Assembly (NCBI RefSeq): GCF_021284745.1
Contig: NZ_CP089925.1
Location: 1,611,001 to 1,675,000, forward strand
Direction: 5' to 3'
Source of the DNA: Lysobacter sp. KIS68-7
GTDB taxonomy: Bacteria > Pseudomonadota > Gammaproteobacteria > Xanthomonadales > Xanthomonadaceae
Length of the DNA stretch: 64,000 nt
Shown here: one piece after another, positions 53,424 to 62,009 of the stretch
Layout: each line of letters begins with the position of its first letter
Position numbering within the stretch: the stretch's first letter is position 1
The notes under the pieces: model-generated
The model's input: the letters and a program-made list of their open reading frames with translations, nothing else
Databases searched by the model: none
Told to the model about the DNA's origin: nothing
Made by a program: the position numbers and the translations under genes

Positions 53424-54650
53424 TCAGACGAGACGTGCGCCGCCCACGTGGACGGCATCGACGAGTTGGCCCCCGAGCCAGTAGCACAGCTCGGAGGGGT
53501 GCTGGACGCGCCAGCGTACGAAGTCCGCGCGCATGCCGGTGCGCAGCACGCCACGGTCCTGCAGGCCGAGGGCGCGCGCGCCGTTGACGGTGGCGCCGCG
53601 CAGCGCTTCGACGGGCGTGAGGCGGAAGTGGGTGCAGGCCAGCTGCATGGCCTGGCGCAGCGACTGCAGCGGCGAAGTGCCGGGATTGCAGTCGGTCGCC
53701 ACCGCCATCGGCACGCCGTGTTCGCGGAAGGCGTCGATCGGCGGCAGCTTGGTGTCGCGCAGCACATGGAAGGCGCCGGGCAGCAGCACCGCGACCGTGC
53801 CGTGTTCGGCCATCGCGCGCACGCTGTCGAGGTTGGTGTGTTCGACGTGGTCGGCGGACAGGCCACCGAACTCCGCGGCGATGCCGCCGCCACCGAGGTC
53901 GCTCAGCTGATCGGCGTGCAGCTTTACGGGGAGTTGGAGCGCGCGCGCCGTTTCGAACACGCGTCGCGTCTGCGCAGGGGAGAAGCCGATGCCTTCGCAG
54001 AAGGCGTCGACTGCATCGATCAATCCTTCGGACGCCAGCTGCGGCATCCATTCGCATAGCGCATCGACATATCCATCCGCGTTGCCTGCGAACTCCGGCG
54101 GCAAGGCGTGCGCCGCGAGGTAAGTCGTCCGCACGGTGACGCCCAGGGCCTCGCCGATCCGCCGCGCCACGCGCAACATGCGGCGTTCGGTGTCGAGGTC
54201 GAGGCCGTAACCGGATTTGATCTCGATCGTGCCCACGCCATCGGCCAGCAGCGCGCGTGCGCGGGGCAGGGAGGCTTCGAGTAGTTCGGCTTCGCTCGCC
54301 GCACGCGTGGCGCGCACCGACGAAATGATCCCGCCGCCTGCGCGTGCGATCTCCTCGTAGGTCGCGCCCTGCAGGCGCAGTTCGAACTCGCGCGCGCGGT
54401 CGCCCGCGAACACCAGGTGCGTATGGCAATCGACCAGTGCCGGCGTGACCCAACCCTGCGTTTCGATCACCTCGTTCGCGATCGCCGCTGGCGGGCCCGG
54501 CAAGGCCGAACGCGGACCGACGAAGGTGAAGACCCCATCGCGCCAACCCAACGCCGCGTCGGCGATCTCGCCATAGCCTTCCGTGCCCTCGAGCGTCGCG
54601 AGCGACACACCGAGCAGCAGGCCATCGAACGGAGCGGGGTGGGCAGGCAT
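53424..54650 (-). CDS. hutI: Imidazolonepropionase
   Basis: 408 residues, amidohydrolase fold. [35 protein letters not shown] is the HutI signature with the first metal His pair; [15 protein letters not shown] and [10 protein letters not shown] follow. It hydrolyses imidazolone propionate to formiminoglutamate, the third step of histidine degradation. Divergent from hutF, which acts next. Confidence 0.96.
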   Translation of the reverse strand: MPAHPAPFDGLLLGVSLATLEGTEGYGEIADAALGWRDGVFTFVGPRSALPGPPAAIANEVIETQGWVTPALVDCHTHLVFAGDRAREFELRLQGATYEEIARAGGGIISSVRATRAASEAELLEASLPRARALLADGVGTIEIKSGYGLDLDTERRMLRVARRIGEALGVTVRTTYLAAHALPPEFAGNADGYVDALCEWMPQLASEGLIDAVDAFCEGIGFSPAQTRRVFETARALQLPVKLHADQLSDLGGGGIAAEFGGLSADHVEHTNLDSVRAMAEHGTVAVLLPGAFHVLRDTKLPPIDAFREHGVPMAVATDCNPGTSPLQSLRQAMQLACTHFRLTPVEALRGATVNGARALGLQDRGVLRTGMRADFVRWRVQHPSELCYWLGGQLVDAVHVGGARLV

Positions 54651-54700
54651 GAAGCCCGATTGTAGGGGTGATTTGTCGGAGCGGGAGCGGGGGGGCGAGA

Positions 54701-56053
54701 ATGCCCCCCATGCAGACCCTCCACGCGGAACGTCTCTGGACCCCCGACGGCTGGCGCATCGATGCCGGCTTCACCCACGACGCCGGGCGCATCGTCGAAT
54801 GCGAACGCGTGCAGCCCAGCGAAGGCTCGGCCTGGGTCCTGCCCGGCATCGCCAACCTGCACTCGCACGCCTTCCAGCGCGCGATGGCCGGCTTGGCCGA
54901 GCGGCAGACGAATCCGGAAGACTCCTTCTGGACCTGGCGCGACACGATGTATCGGTTTGCGGGGCGCTTCGATCCGGACACGTTGCATGCGGTGGCTTCG
55001 CAGCTTTACGCCGAGATGCTGGAAGCCGGGTACACGACGGTCTGCGAGTTCCATTACCTGCACCACGCGCCGGATGGGCGGCCCTACAGCGATCCGGCTG
55101 CGATGTCGCGTGCGTTGATTGCGGCGGCGCGCGATACGGGGATCCGACTGACGCTGCTGCCGGTCCTCTACATGAGCAGCGGCTTCGACGGGCGTCCGTT
55201 GAACGAGCGCCAGCGGCGATTCGGGCACGAGGTGGATGCGTTCCTGCGCTTGTTCGACCTCCTGCGCGCGGAACAGGACGACATGCTGCGCGTGGGCATT
55301 GCACTGCACAGCCTGCGTGCGGTGCCGCCGGATGCGATGCGCAATGTGCTGGCGTCGATGCCGAGTGGCACGCCGATCCATATCCATATCGCGGAACAGG
55401 TGGGCGAGGTGGCGGATTGCCTGGCGCTGCGCAATGCGCGGCCTGTCGAGTGGTTGCTTGCGAATGCGGATGTCAATCGCGACTGGACGTTGGTGCATGC
55501 GACGCACCTTGAGAAGGCGGAGATTCGCGGAATTGCGCAGAGCGGCGCGACCGTTGCGATTTGCCCGACGACGGAAGCCAACCTCGGCGACGGGTTGTTT
55601 CCGCTACGCGCGTTCCTGGAAGCGGGCGGCGCGTGGGGCATCGGGTCGGATTCGCATGTGTCGATTTCGCCCGTGGAAGAACTGCGCTGGCTGGAGTACG
55701 GGCAGCGCCTCGTCACGCGGCATCGGAACATCGCAGTCGGCAGCACGACGACGAGTGTCGGCGAATCGTTGCTGCACGATGTTTTGGCGGATGGGGAAGC
55801 CTCGACCGGTCATGCGGTCGGCTGCTTCTACGCCGGTGCGTGCGCGGATTGGTTGGTGCTCGATCGCGATGCGCCGCAGTTCGTGGGGAGCGCGCCGGAC
55901 GATACGGTGGATCGTTGGTTGTTCAACGGCAATCGGCCGGCGGTGCGGGACGTGCATGTAGGTGGGGTGGAGGTGGTGCGCTCGGGGCGGCATCGCAGGC
56001 GCGAGGAGATCGCGGCCGGGTTCGCGGGTGCAATGCGCACGTTGCTGGCTTGA
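54701..56053 (+). CDS. hutF: Formimidoylglutamate deiminase
   Basis: 450 residues, amidohydrolase superfamily. Metal site [16 protein letters not shown] and later [38 protein letters not shown] are typical of HutF. Converts formiminoglutamate to formylglutamate plus ammonia, the five-step Hut route. [10 protein letters not shown] at 54701 or MQTLHAE at 54710 are both possible. A run of G before the ATG and CCCCCC after it could form a small hairpin. The minisatellite starts 17 bases after its stop. Confidence 0.94.
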   Translation: MPPMQTLHAERLWTPDGWRIDAGFTHDAGRIVECERVQPSEGSAWVLPGIANLHSHAFQRAMAGLAERQTNPEDSFWTWRDTMYRFAGRFDPDTLHAVASQLYAEMLEAGYTTVCEFHYLHHAPDGRPYSDPAAMSRALIAAARDTGIRLTLLPVLYMSSGFDGRPLNERQRRFGHEVDAFLRLFDLLRAEQDDMLRVGIALHSLRAVPPDAMRNVLASMPSGTPIHIHIAEQVGEVADCLALRNARPVEWLLANADVNRDWTLVHATHLEKAEIRGIAQSGATVAICPTTEANLGDGLFPLRAFLEAGGAWGIGSDSHVSISPVEELRWLEYGQRLVTRHRNIAVGSTTTSVGESLLHDVLADGEASTGHAVGCFYAGACADWLVLDRDAPQFVGSAPDDTVDRWLFNGNRPAVRDVHVGGVEVVRSGRHRRREEIAAGFAGAMRTLLA

Positions 56054-56069
56054 TTGCGCCAAGCTTTCC

Positions 56070-56334
56070 TGAGAGTGGGCGCGATCTTCCGGAGAGTGCG
56101 CGAGGGCCTCCGATGGGTGCGTGGAGTCCATCGATGAGTGCGCGAGGTTCATCGATGGGTGCGTGAGGTCCATCGATGGGTGCGCGAGGTCCATCGATGG
56201 GTGCGCGAGGCCCATCGATGGGTGCGCGAGGTCCATCGATGGGTGCGCGGGGTCCATCGATGGGTGTGCGAGGTCCATCGATGGGTGCGCGGGGTCCATC
56301 GATGGGTGCGCGAGGTCCATCGATGGGTGCGCGA
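56070..56334. repeat. 21-bp tandem repeat array (minisatellite)
   Basis: Ten units of 21 bases, consensus GATGGGTGCGCGAGGTCCATC, lie at 56112-56321, followed by a partial unit (56322-56334) and preceded by two degenerate units (56070-56111). Each unit begins GATGG and ends CCATC, so the junctions make the palindrome CCATCGATGG. Because 21 is divisible by three, several frames are open through the array; I treat that as an artefact. No spacer sequences, so not CRISPR. Confidence 0.95.
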
Positions 56335-56638
56335 AGCGCGCATCCATCGCAAATCCCAGATTCGTCCGCTATCGGACGCGCTCGCGTCTGATTGTTTGCC
56401 CGGCAGCGCAATAGCAGCATCGGCGCTGGAGTGTAAGAACTCCTTCTTGAAAGCTGATCGGGCCGCTGGCATCGCGGAACGGTTGACCGACGCGCGTTCC
56501 GCGTCGGGAGGGGGCGAAATGCAACACCTCGCGAGAGGAAATACGCCCAGCCGACTTCAAGACGGTTTCTTACCCTCCCGACTCCTTGCGCTCGCCTTCG
56601 CAGCGCAAGTCCCCACGTTGCGATCGAGGAGGTCTCCC
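56335..56638 (+). other. Structured region before the 78-residue gene
   Basis: 304 bases without a clear gene. Hairpins: CGTCCG-CTAT-CGGACG (56363-56378), overlapping GACGCG-CT-CGCGTC (56375-56388) followed by TTGTTT; and two mutually exclusive stems further on, GCGGAAC/GTTCCGC (56474-56480 with 56496-56502) against CCGACGCG/CGCGTCGG (56487-56494 with 56500-56507). This may be the leader of the 78-residue gene or the end of the array transcript. Confidence 0.45.
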
Positions 56639-56875
56639 ATGCGGCAATCCCCACCCCAAACTGCCTTCGTCCTCCCGGACGCGGCCCAACGCTCGCTCTT
56701 CCAGTTGCGCGATCGCCTGCGCGTGTTGGTGCAACTAAGCGCTTCCGCTTCGCCCGAGTCGCGCCGGGAGGCGTTGTTGACGCCCGCGCTGCTCGCGTGG
56801 TGGTTCAACCACTTTTCGCGCGAGATCGATGATGTGGTTGACGCGGCTTACTGGACGGCTAATTCCGACAGATGA
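56639..56875 (+). CDS. Small XAC0095-like protein
   Basis: 78 residues. The start is set by GAGGAGGT at 56626-56633 just before ATG 56639. The sequence TAFVLPDAAQRSLFQLRDRLRVLVQLSASAS with LLTPALLAWWFNHFSREIDDVVDAAYW resembles the XAC0095 family of Xanthomonadaceae small proteins, whose function is unknown. Confidence in the family is moderate. It is convergent with the HEAT-repeat gene. Confidence 0.65.
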   Translation: MRQSPPQTAFVLPDAAQRSLFQLRDRLRVLVQLSASASPESRREALLTPALLAWWFNHFSREIDDVVDAAYWTANSDR

Positions 56876-56919
56876 TGCGTTCAGACGAACGCACCGCGGA
56901 AACGCGGCGCTTTTTGATC

Positions 56920-58398
56920 CTACGTGGAATAACTGGTCCGCAAAGCAAAGGCCAGGACTTCCCATGCTCTCCACTGCGGCCAGGCAATTCGGGCGCGCTC
57001 GATCGCTTCTTTAAGTGGTGCAAGCATGCCAGCGGGAATCGGCGACTGCGCACTCGCATCCGACTGTAGCCAATGTCCCAGCGCGTCGCGCAACATCAGG
57101 GAGTCGTCGCCGGACGCATCGGCGCACCATGCGAGCAGCAGCATGAGGGCCTCCCATTTGCCCGCGAGGTCAACGTTGGCCACCACGCGCGCGCGTGCAG
57201 CCGCAGCCAGGGATTCCTTGAATCGCTTGTCGAGGAGTTCCGCCGGAATCCGCACGTAGCGCTTCCGCGCGAGGCGAAAGGCAACGCGGGCGACGCGCGG
57301 AGACGGATCTGCAATGGCCGCCAACACATGCGGCGCGACCTCTCCGGTGTTCGAGCGCACCAGCGCCGACAGCGCGCCGGCACGCACCAGGGGCCTCGAG
57401 TCCGCGAGCGCGTCGAGCATCCGCGTCCGATCGTCGGGAAGCGCCAGTTCTGCGAGGGCGCAGAGTCCGACGACTCGCGCACGCTCTTCGGTGCCGTCGG
57501 CCGCAGCGCGCCAGCGCGCGATGGCATCGACGCGGCCGCGGGTCAGATACGAAGCAGCCAGACGGACGGTCTGGGCGCGATCGAACAAAGCGACCTCGAC
57601 CTGGGGCAGGGCGGCGTCGCCGTCGCGGGCGACCCGCAGGCGCAGTGCTTCGGCGCGGACCGATGCGTGCGGATGTGCCGCCGCCGCGTCCGCGACGGCC
57701 CGCCAGTCGTCGATGCCTTTGGCCCGATCGAGCGCCCAAAGCGCGGTGGAGAAGTCGGGGTCCCGCACCGCGTCCGCGAGGCGTGCATCGATGACTTCGG
57801 TGTCGGCCTGCGCCATCAGGCGCCAGGCACAGCGGCGCACTTCCTGGGTGCCATTGCGCGCGGCAGCCCAGCGGTCGTCCGAGCTGCGCGCATCCAAGAG
57901 GATCTGGTGCATGGTCGGCCACGCGTACGCATCGAAGTTTGACCGTGCCCGCAGCGCGAACACGAGGTCGAGGCGATCGAACAGCGCCCGTGCAGGAATC
58001 TCGTGCAATACGCTCGCCAACAGCACCAGCGCGGCATCGCGGACCTGCGGCACGTGGTCGTCCGCACGCAGCAGTGCCAGCGACAATGCGACCGGCCCCG
58101 GATAGGCACACATCGCCCGCACTGCGGCTTCGCGGGCGTAGCCGGAGCTGTCGCAGCCGGCGACAAACAAGGTAACGGCGCGGTCGGGGGCGTCGGCGAG
58201 TTGGAGGATGACGGCTTTTGCTTCAGCAGCCTCGTAGCTACCCAGCCAGAGCGCCGAATCGAGCTGCAACAAGCGGCGGCCGTTGAGGCCTGCAATCACC
58301 TCGGCGTACTCAGTCGCCTCAATGGGATGGCCGAGCACTCGCTGTAGTGCGCGCCCCAGGCGTTCCTTTGCCCATGCGGCATGTGACCGGTGCAACAT
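56920..58398 (-). CDS. HEAT-repeat protein of unknown function
   Basis: 492 residues from MLHRSHAAWAKERLGRALQRVLGHPIEATEYAEVIAG at 58398; GGAAGG precedes it. Repeated helical pairs are visible throughout, for example GYAREAAVRAMCAYPGPVALSLALLRADDHVPQVRDAALVLLASVL and SRPLVRAGALSALVRSNTGEVAPHVLAAIADPSPRVARVAFRLA, typical of HEAT repeats, which act as protein-protein scaffolds. No catalytic domain or signal peptide is seen. Divergent from the desaturase gene, with which it shares mirror-image promoter elements. Confidence 0.8.
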   Translation of the reverse strand: MLHRSHAAWAKERLGRALQRVLGHPIEATEYAEVIAGLNGRRLLQLDSALWLGSYEAAEAKAVILQLADAPDRAVTLFVAGCDSSGYAREAAVRAMCAYPGPVALSLALLRADDHVPQVRDAALVLLASVLHEIPARALFDRLDLVFALRARSNFDAYAWPTMHQILLDARSSDDRWAAARNGTQEVRRCAWRLMAQADTEVIDARLADAVRDPDFSTALWALDRAKGIDDWRAVADAAAAHPHASVRAEALRLRVARDGDAALPQVEVALFDRAQTVRLAASYLTRGRVDAIARWRAAADGTEERARVVGLCALAELALPDDRTRMLDALADSRPLVRAGALSALVRSNTGEVAPHVLAAIADPSPRVARVAFRLARKRYVRIPAELLDKRFKESLAAAARARVVANVDLAGKWEALMLLLAWCADASGDDSLMLRDALGHWLQSDASAQSPIPAGMLAPLKEAIERARIAWPQWRAWEVLAFALRTSYST

Positions 58399-58426
58399 CG
58401 CGAGCGACCTTCCATTGGAATCTCGT

Positions 58427-58522
58427 GACGATAGCGATTGCGGTCTGTTTCGACCACTCCACTGTCGAGCTTGAGGCGCAAGGGCTGGGGGATGGCCTCC
58501 CCGCGCGCCAATCGCTATCGTC
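58427..58522. promoter_or_regulatory. Mirror-image promoter elements of a divergent pair
   Basis: GACGATAGCGATTG (58427-58440) and its exact reverse complement CAATCGCTATCGTC (58509-58522) lie 29 and 31 bases upstream of the two divergent start codons. Each contains GCTATCGT read toward its gene, so TATCGT could be the -10 box of both, with -35 candidates TGGTCG and TGGCCT 17 bases away. This suggests the two genes share one regulator. Confidence 0.5.
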
Positions 58523-58553
58523 CTTGCAACTCGCACACATGGAACGGACCCCG

Positions 58554-59666
58554 ATGTCGCGCCCCAAGCCCTCCTGGCTCGCCCACATTTCCGCCGGCCT
58601 GGGCCTCTCCGCACTCCTTGGCGTCCTCTGCTTCCACTTCCCCGAGCTGCTCACCAGCCGCGACTTCCGCGCGGTCTACACCGAGCAGTTCGCGCGCAAT
58701 CTGTTGCTCTTCGGCTTGGTCGCGGCGTTCGTGCTCGGCACGGTGTCGATCCTGCGAGATCGGGGCAAGCGCGTTGCGCTCGTCGGTGTGGGCTCCGCTG
58801 CACTCGCGGTCCTGCTCGGTGGGGCAACCGTGCATTTCGACAAGATCGAGTCCACGCCGTTCTCGCTGGGCCTGGACTGGTTCGTGATCTCGCTGTTCTT
58901 CTCCGCGCTGGTCTTCATCCCGATCGAACGCATGCTCGCGGTGCGGCCGATCTCGCCGTTGCGGCATGCATGGCGCACCGACCTCGCGTACTTCTTCATG
59001 AGCCACGTGCTCGTGCAGTTCGTGTTGATCGCGGTGACGGCGTCGACGAGCACGATCGCGGCGTTCGCGGCGTTTCCTTCGCTCAAGCAGGCGATCCAGT
59101 CGTTGCCAATCTGGGGGCAATTCCTGATCGCGGTGTTCGTCGCCGATCTGTTCCAGGCAGGCCTGCATCGCGTGTACCACAACGTGCCGTGGCTCTGGCG
59201 CTTCCACGCGGTGCATCATTCGAGCCGGCAGATGGATTGGCTCGCGGGCTCGCGCATCCACCTCGTCGAGGTCCTGATGACGCGTTCGGCGGTGCTGCTG
59301 CCGCTGGTCGTGCTCGGCTTCTCCGCGCCTGCGATCAACGCCTACGTCATCCTCGTCGGCGTGCAGGCCGTGCTCGCGCACGCCAACCTGCGCACCAACT
59401 TCGGCTGGCTCGAATACGTGCTGGTCACGCCGCGTTACCACCACTGGCATCACGCTCGGCACGTCGACTACATGGACGTGAACTACGCGATCCACCTGCC
59501 GCTGGTCGACATGCTGATGGGCACCTTCAAGCGCCCGCCGAGCGGCACGTGGCCGGAGGAGTACGGCGTGATGAAGCTGGAGACGGTGCCGGAAGGATTC
59601 TGGAAACAGACTTTGATGCCACTGGGGCCGAAGAAGGTGTACGCCGATTACGTGGGGCGCGAGTGA
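58554..59666 (+). CDS. Sterol desaturase/fatty acid hydroxylase family membrane protein
   Basis: 370 residues, at least six membrane helices. The di-iron His motifs are LHRVYHN, FHAVHHSS and HHWHHARH, followed by DVNYAIHLPLVDMLMGTF, the signature of the fatty acid hydroxylase superfamily. Substrate (sterol, carotenoid, fatty acid) cannot be deduced. MERTP at 58539 is another possible start; 58554 has GGAACGGA upstream. The AraC gene overlaps its stop by 4 bases. Confidence 0.92.
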   Translation: MSRPKPSWLAHISAGLGLSALLGVLCFHFPELLTSRDFRAVYTEQFARNLLLFGLVAAFVLGTVSILRDRGKRVALVGVGSAALAVLLGGATVHFDKIESTPFSLGLDWFVISLFFSALVFIPIERMLAVRPISPLRHAWRTDLAYFFMSHVLVQFVLIAVTASTSTIAAFAAFPSLKQAIQSLPIWGQFLIAVFVADLFQAGLHRVYHNVPWLWRFHAVHHSSRQMDWLAGSRIHLVEVLMTRSAVLLPLVVLGFSAPAINAYVILVGVQAVLAHANLRTNFGWLEYVLVTPRYHHWHHARHVDYMDVNYAIHLPLVDMLMGTFKRPPSGTWPEEYGVMKLETVPEGFWKQTLMPLGPKKVYADYVGRE

Positions 59667-60106
59667 CGGAGAAGACCGACACGACGCTGCGCGACCTCGC
59701 ACGCCTGCGTCGCGTGCGCGATCGTATCGATCGCGAATACGCGCAGCCGCTGGACGTGGAAGCGCTCGCGCGCGGCGTGCACATGTCGTCCGGACACCTG
59801 AGCCGCGAGTTCAAGCAGGCCTACGGCGAGTCGCCTTACAGCTACCTGATGACGCGGCGCATCGAGCGCGCGATGGCGATGTTGCGCAACTCGGAGATGA
59901 GCGTCACCGAGATCTGTTTCGCGGTCGGTTGCTCGTCGCTCGGGACCTTCAGCACGCGCTTCAGCGAGTTGGTCGGCATGTCGCCCAGCGCGTTCCGCCG
60001 CCTGGATGCACCCGCCGCAGAGGCGCTGCCTTCGTGCGTGGCGAAGCAAGTAGCAAGACCGATCAGGAATCGAGAAGCGCCGGCCCCCGAGCCGGAACTA
60101 GAGTGA
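59663..60106 (+). CDS. AraC family DNA-binding protein
   Basis: 147 residues from GTG at 59663, overlapping the desaturase stop (GTGA). Only the AraC-type double helix-turn-helix is present: LDVEALARGVHMSSGHLSREFKQAYGESPYSYLMTRRIERAMAMLRNSEMSVTEICFAVGCSSLGTFSTRFSELVGMSPSAFRR. No sensor domain precedes it, so it is a short single-domain regulator. Probable regulator of the upstream gene. Confidence 0.9.
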   Translation: MTEKTDTTLRDLARLRRVRDRIDREYAQPLDVEALARGVHMSSGHLSREFKQAYGESPYSYLMTRRIERAMAMLRNSEMSVTEICFAVGCSSLGTFSTRFSELVGMSPSAFRRLDAPAAEALPSCVAKQVARPIRNREAPAPEPELE

Positions 60107-60143
60107 CTTCCGTGGACCTCCCCACGGACCCGGATCGCACCCG

Positions 60144-60554
60144 ATGAACATCACCATCCATTCGAGCTTCCTCCCGCACACCGGCGCGGACGCCGCGCTG
60201 GCCTTCTATCGCGACGCGCTGGGCTTCGAGCTCCGCAAGGACGTGGATTACGGCGGCATGCGCTGGCTCACCGTCGGCCCCGTCGGCCAACCGGACACCT
60301 GCATCGTGCTGACCCCGCCGGCCGCGGCGCCCGGCCTCACCGACGACGAGCGCCGCACCATCAACGAGATGATGGCCAAGGGGACCTACGCGATGGTGAT
60401 CCTCGCGAGCGCGGACCTGGAAGGCGTGTTCGACCGACTGCAGGCGAGCGGCGCGGAAGTCATCCAGGAGCCGACGGAACAACCGTGGGGCGTGCGCGAT
60501 TGCGCATTCCGCGATCCGGCGGGGAACCACGTGCGGATCAACGAAGTGCGGTGA
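60144..60554 (+). CDS. VOC family (glyoxalase-like) protein
   Basis: 136 residues. The beta-alpha-beta-beta-beta modules are visible: SFLPHTGADAALAFYRDALGFELRKDV and QASGAEVIQEPTEQPWGVRDCAFRDPAGNHVRINEV. Typical of PhnB-like or bleomycin-resistance-like VOC proteins. Substrate unknown. It lies 37 bases after the AraC gene and may belong to its unit. A terminator follows. Confidence 0.92.
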   Translation: MNITIHSSFLPHTGADAALAFYRDALGFELRKDVDYGGMRWLTVGPVGQPDTCIVLTPPAAAPGLTDDERRTINEMMAKGTYAMVILASADLEGVFDRLQASGAEVIQEPTEQPWGVRDCAFRDPAGNHVRINEVR

Positions 60555-60562
60555 TCCGAATG

Positions 60563-60589
60563 AAAGGCCCCGCATGCGCGGGGCCTTTT
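60563..60589. terminator. Bidirectional terminator, VOC/DUF4349
   Basis: AAAGGCCCCGC and GCGGGGCCTTT form an 11-bp stem with ATGC loop and T-runs on both strands. It separates the convergent VOC and DUF4349 genes. Confidence 0.9.
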
Positions 60590-60593
60590 GCAT

Positions 60594-61403
60594 TCAGTCG
60601 CCCTGCGCGACACGCCAACGCCGCTTCATGCGCCAAAGCGCCCATGCCACGCCGGCGATCAGCCCCATCGGCACCAGCGCCGCCAGAACCCGGATCAGCC
60701 CCGCCATCGTCGTCGCCGCAATCTGCGTCGAGTCGCGCAAGGCATTGCCGATTTCGGAGCCGCCGGCCTGCACGCCGGGCGGTTGGAACTGCAGCGTCAG
60801 CAGTTGCGTCTGGATGCGCCGCTGCTGTTGCGCGGACTGCTGGTTCGCGACATCCAACTGCGCTTCCACGTCGGCCAATCGCTCCGACAGCTTCAGCATG
60901 TCTTCCAGTTTGACGTTCGGTTTGTCCTGGAATTCGAGCAGGCGCGCGTGTTCCTTTTCGAGGCGGCTGCGGCGCAGTGCGTTGTCGGCGACTGCTTCGG
61001 CGAGGTCTTCCGCACGCGTCGTGCGTTCGGCGACATCGCCGCCCTGGCCGGCCTGGCGGATGAGCAGGTCGACGCCCTTCGGCACCACGCGCACGGTGAT
61101 CGAGCCGCTCGGGTGGTCGCCGCCACGCTGCTGCACATCGAGGACTTCGCACGCGCCGACGGATTGCGAGAAGCAGGCCTGCTGCATCGCGTCGATGCGG
61201 CGGGGGATGTCGGCTTCCGCGAGCTTGATGGTGACCGTGTGTTCGTAGGCGAGCGTGCGTCTTGGGGCGTCGGCCGGCTTCGGTGGGCCCGGCTCCATGA
61301 CGTCGGCAACAGCCGCCGCCGGTGCGCTGGCCGCGCGTTCGCGGTCGCAGGCCACCAGCAACAAGGCCAACAAACAAAATCCCGACCAATGGGTGGCGCG
61401 CAT
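60594..61403 (-). CDS. DUF4349 lipoprotein
   Basis: 269 residues. Lipobox LLALLLVAC with Cys19. A central periplasmic domain (YEHTVTIKLAEADIPRRIDAMQQACFSQSVGACEVLDV, ITVRVVPKGVDLLIRQAG) is followed by a coiled coil (LEKEHARLLEFQDKPNVKLEDMLKLSERLADVEAQLDVANQQS) and a C-terminal membrane helix (LVPMGLIAGVAWALWRMKRRW). This is the DUF4349 architecture; function unknown. Confidence 0.9.
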   Translation of the reverse strand: MRATHWSGFCLLALLLVACDRERAASAPAAAVADVMEPGPPKPADAPRRTLAYEHTVTIKLAEADIPRRIDAMQQACFSQSVGACEVLDVQQRGGDHPSGSITVRVVPKGVDLLIRQAGQGGDVAERTTRAEDLAEAVADNALRRSRLEKEHARLLEFQDKPNVKLEDMLKLSERLADVEAQLDVANQQSAQQQRRIQTQLLTLQFQPPGVQAGGSEIGNALRDSTQIAATTMAGLIRVLAALVPMGLIAGVAWALWRMKRRWRVAQGD

Positions 61404-61544
61404 CCGTTCTCTCCCCGAAGAATGTTTTGGACGACGGTCGACCTGCGCGGCGGATCATGCCGGAGGCGTGGCGTGCACAACGGAGGGAAGGCGCGGGCGG
61501 GGTTACATGCGATTCAGCGGTGCGGCCTCGGATAGGATCCGCAC

Positions 61545-62006
61545 ATGCGCATCCCGGCCCTTGCCCTGTCTTTGGTCCTCGCTTCGGCACAATCCTTGGC
61601 CGTGGAGCCGCCCCCTTTCGCCGACCGCCCCGTCACCGAGTCCTGCACCCCCAAGCCCGGCGATGCCTTCAACGACGAAGACATGCACTGGGAATGCACC
61701 GGTCTGTTCGCGCCCACGCTGCGCGCGCTGGAGTCGATGGTCCTGCTTACGCGTCGCGTGCAGGTGGCGCGCGAGGCGTTCACCGTCTACGAATCGGACG
61801 ACGATGTCTGGGTGTTCTACCGCGACGACGGCACGGCGACGCGCTTCCATCGTTTGATGGAAGGCGACCAATGGAAGGGCATCGGCGTCGCGTTCTTCTG
61901 CGCGGACACGGCCGAGCGCTGCGAGCACCTGCGCAAAGGCACGATGCGCATGCGCGTGCCGCCGCCGGCGATGGACCGCGTTGGTCCGCCGGACGTGAAG
62001 CCCTAG
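61545..62006 (+). CDS. Secreted protein of unknown function, probably leaderless
   Basis: 153 residues with a signal peptide (MRIPALALSLVLASAQSLAV). Four Cys (TESCTPKP, HWECTGLF, FFCADTAERCEHL) suggest two disulfides. The -10-like TAGGAT at 61533-61538 is so close to the ATG that the mRNA would start at or near the start codon, and no ribosome binding site is seen. Family not recognised. Confidence 0.75.
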   Translation: MRIPALALSLVLASAQSLAVEPPPFADRPVTESCTPKPGDAFNDEDMHWECTGLFAPTLRALESMVLLTRRVQVAREAFTVYESDDDVWVFYRDDGTATRFHRLMEGDQWKGIGVAFFCADTAERCEHLRKGTMRMRVPPPAMDRVGPPDVKP

Positions 62007-62009
62007 CGC

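Noticed and set aside
56070-56334. CRISPR array
   Set aside because: Units follow each other without spacers, and no cas gene is nearby.
56121-56414. Open frames through the 21-bp array coding for 7-residue repeats
   Set aside because: A repeat length divisible by three keeps several frames open on both strands; no start signal or family supports translation.
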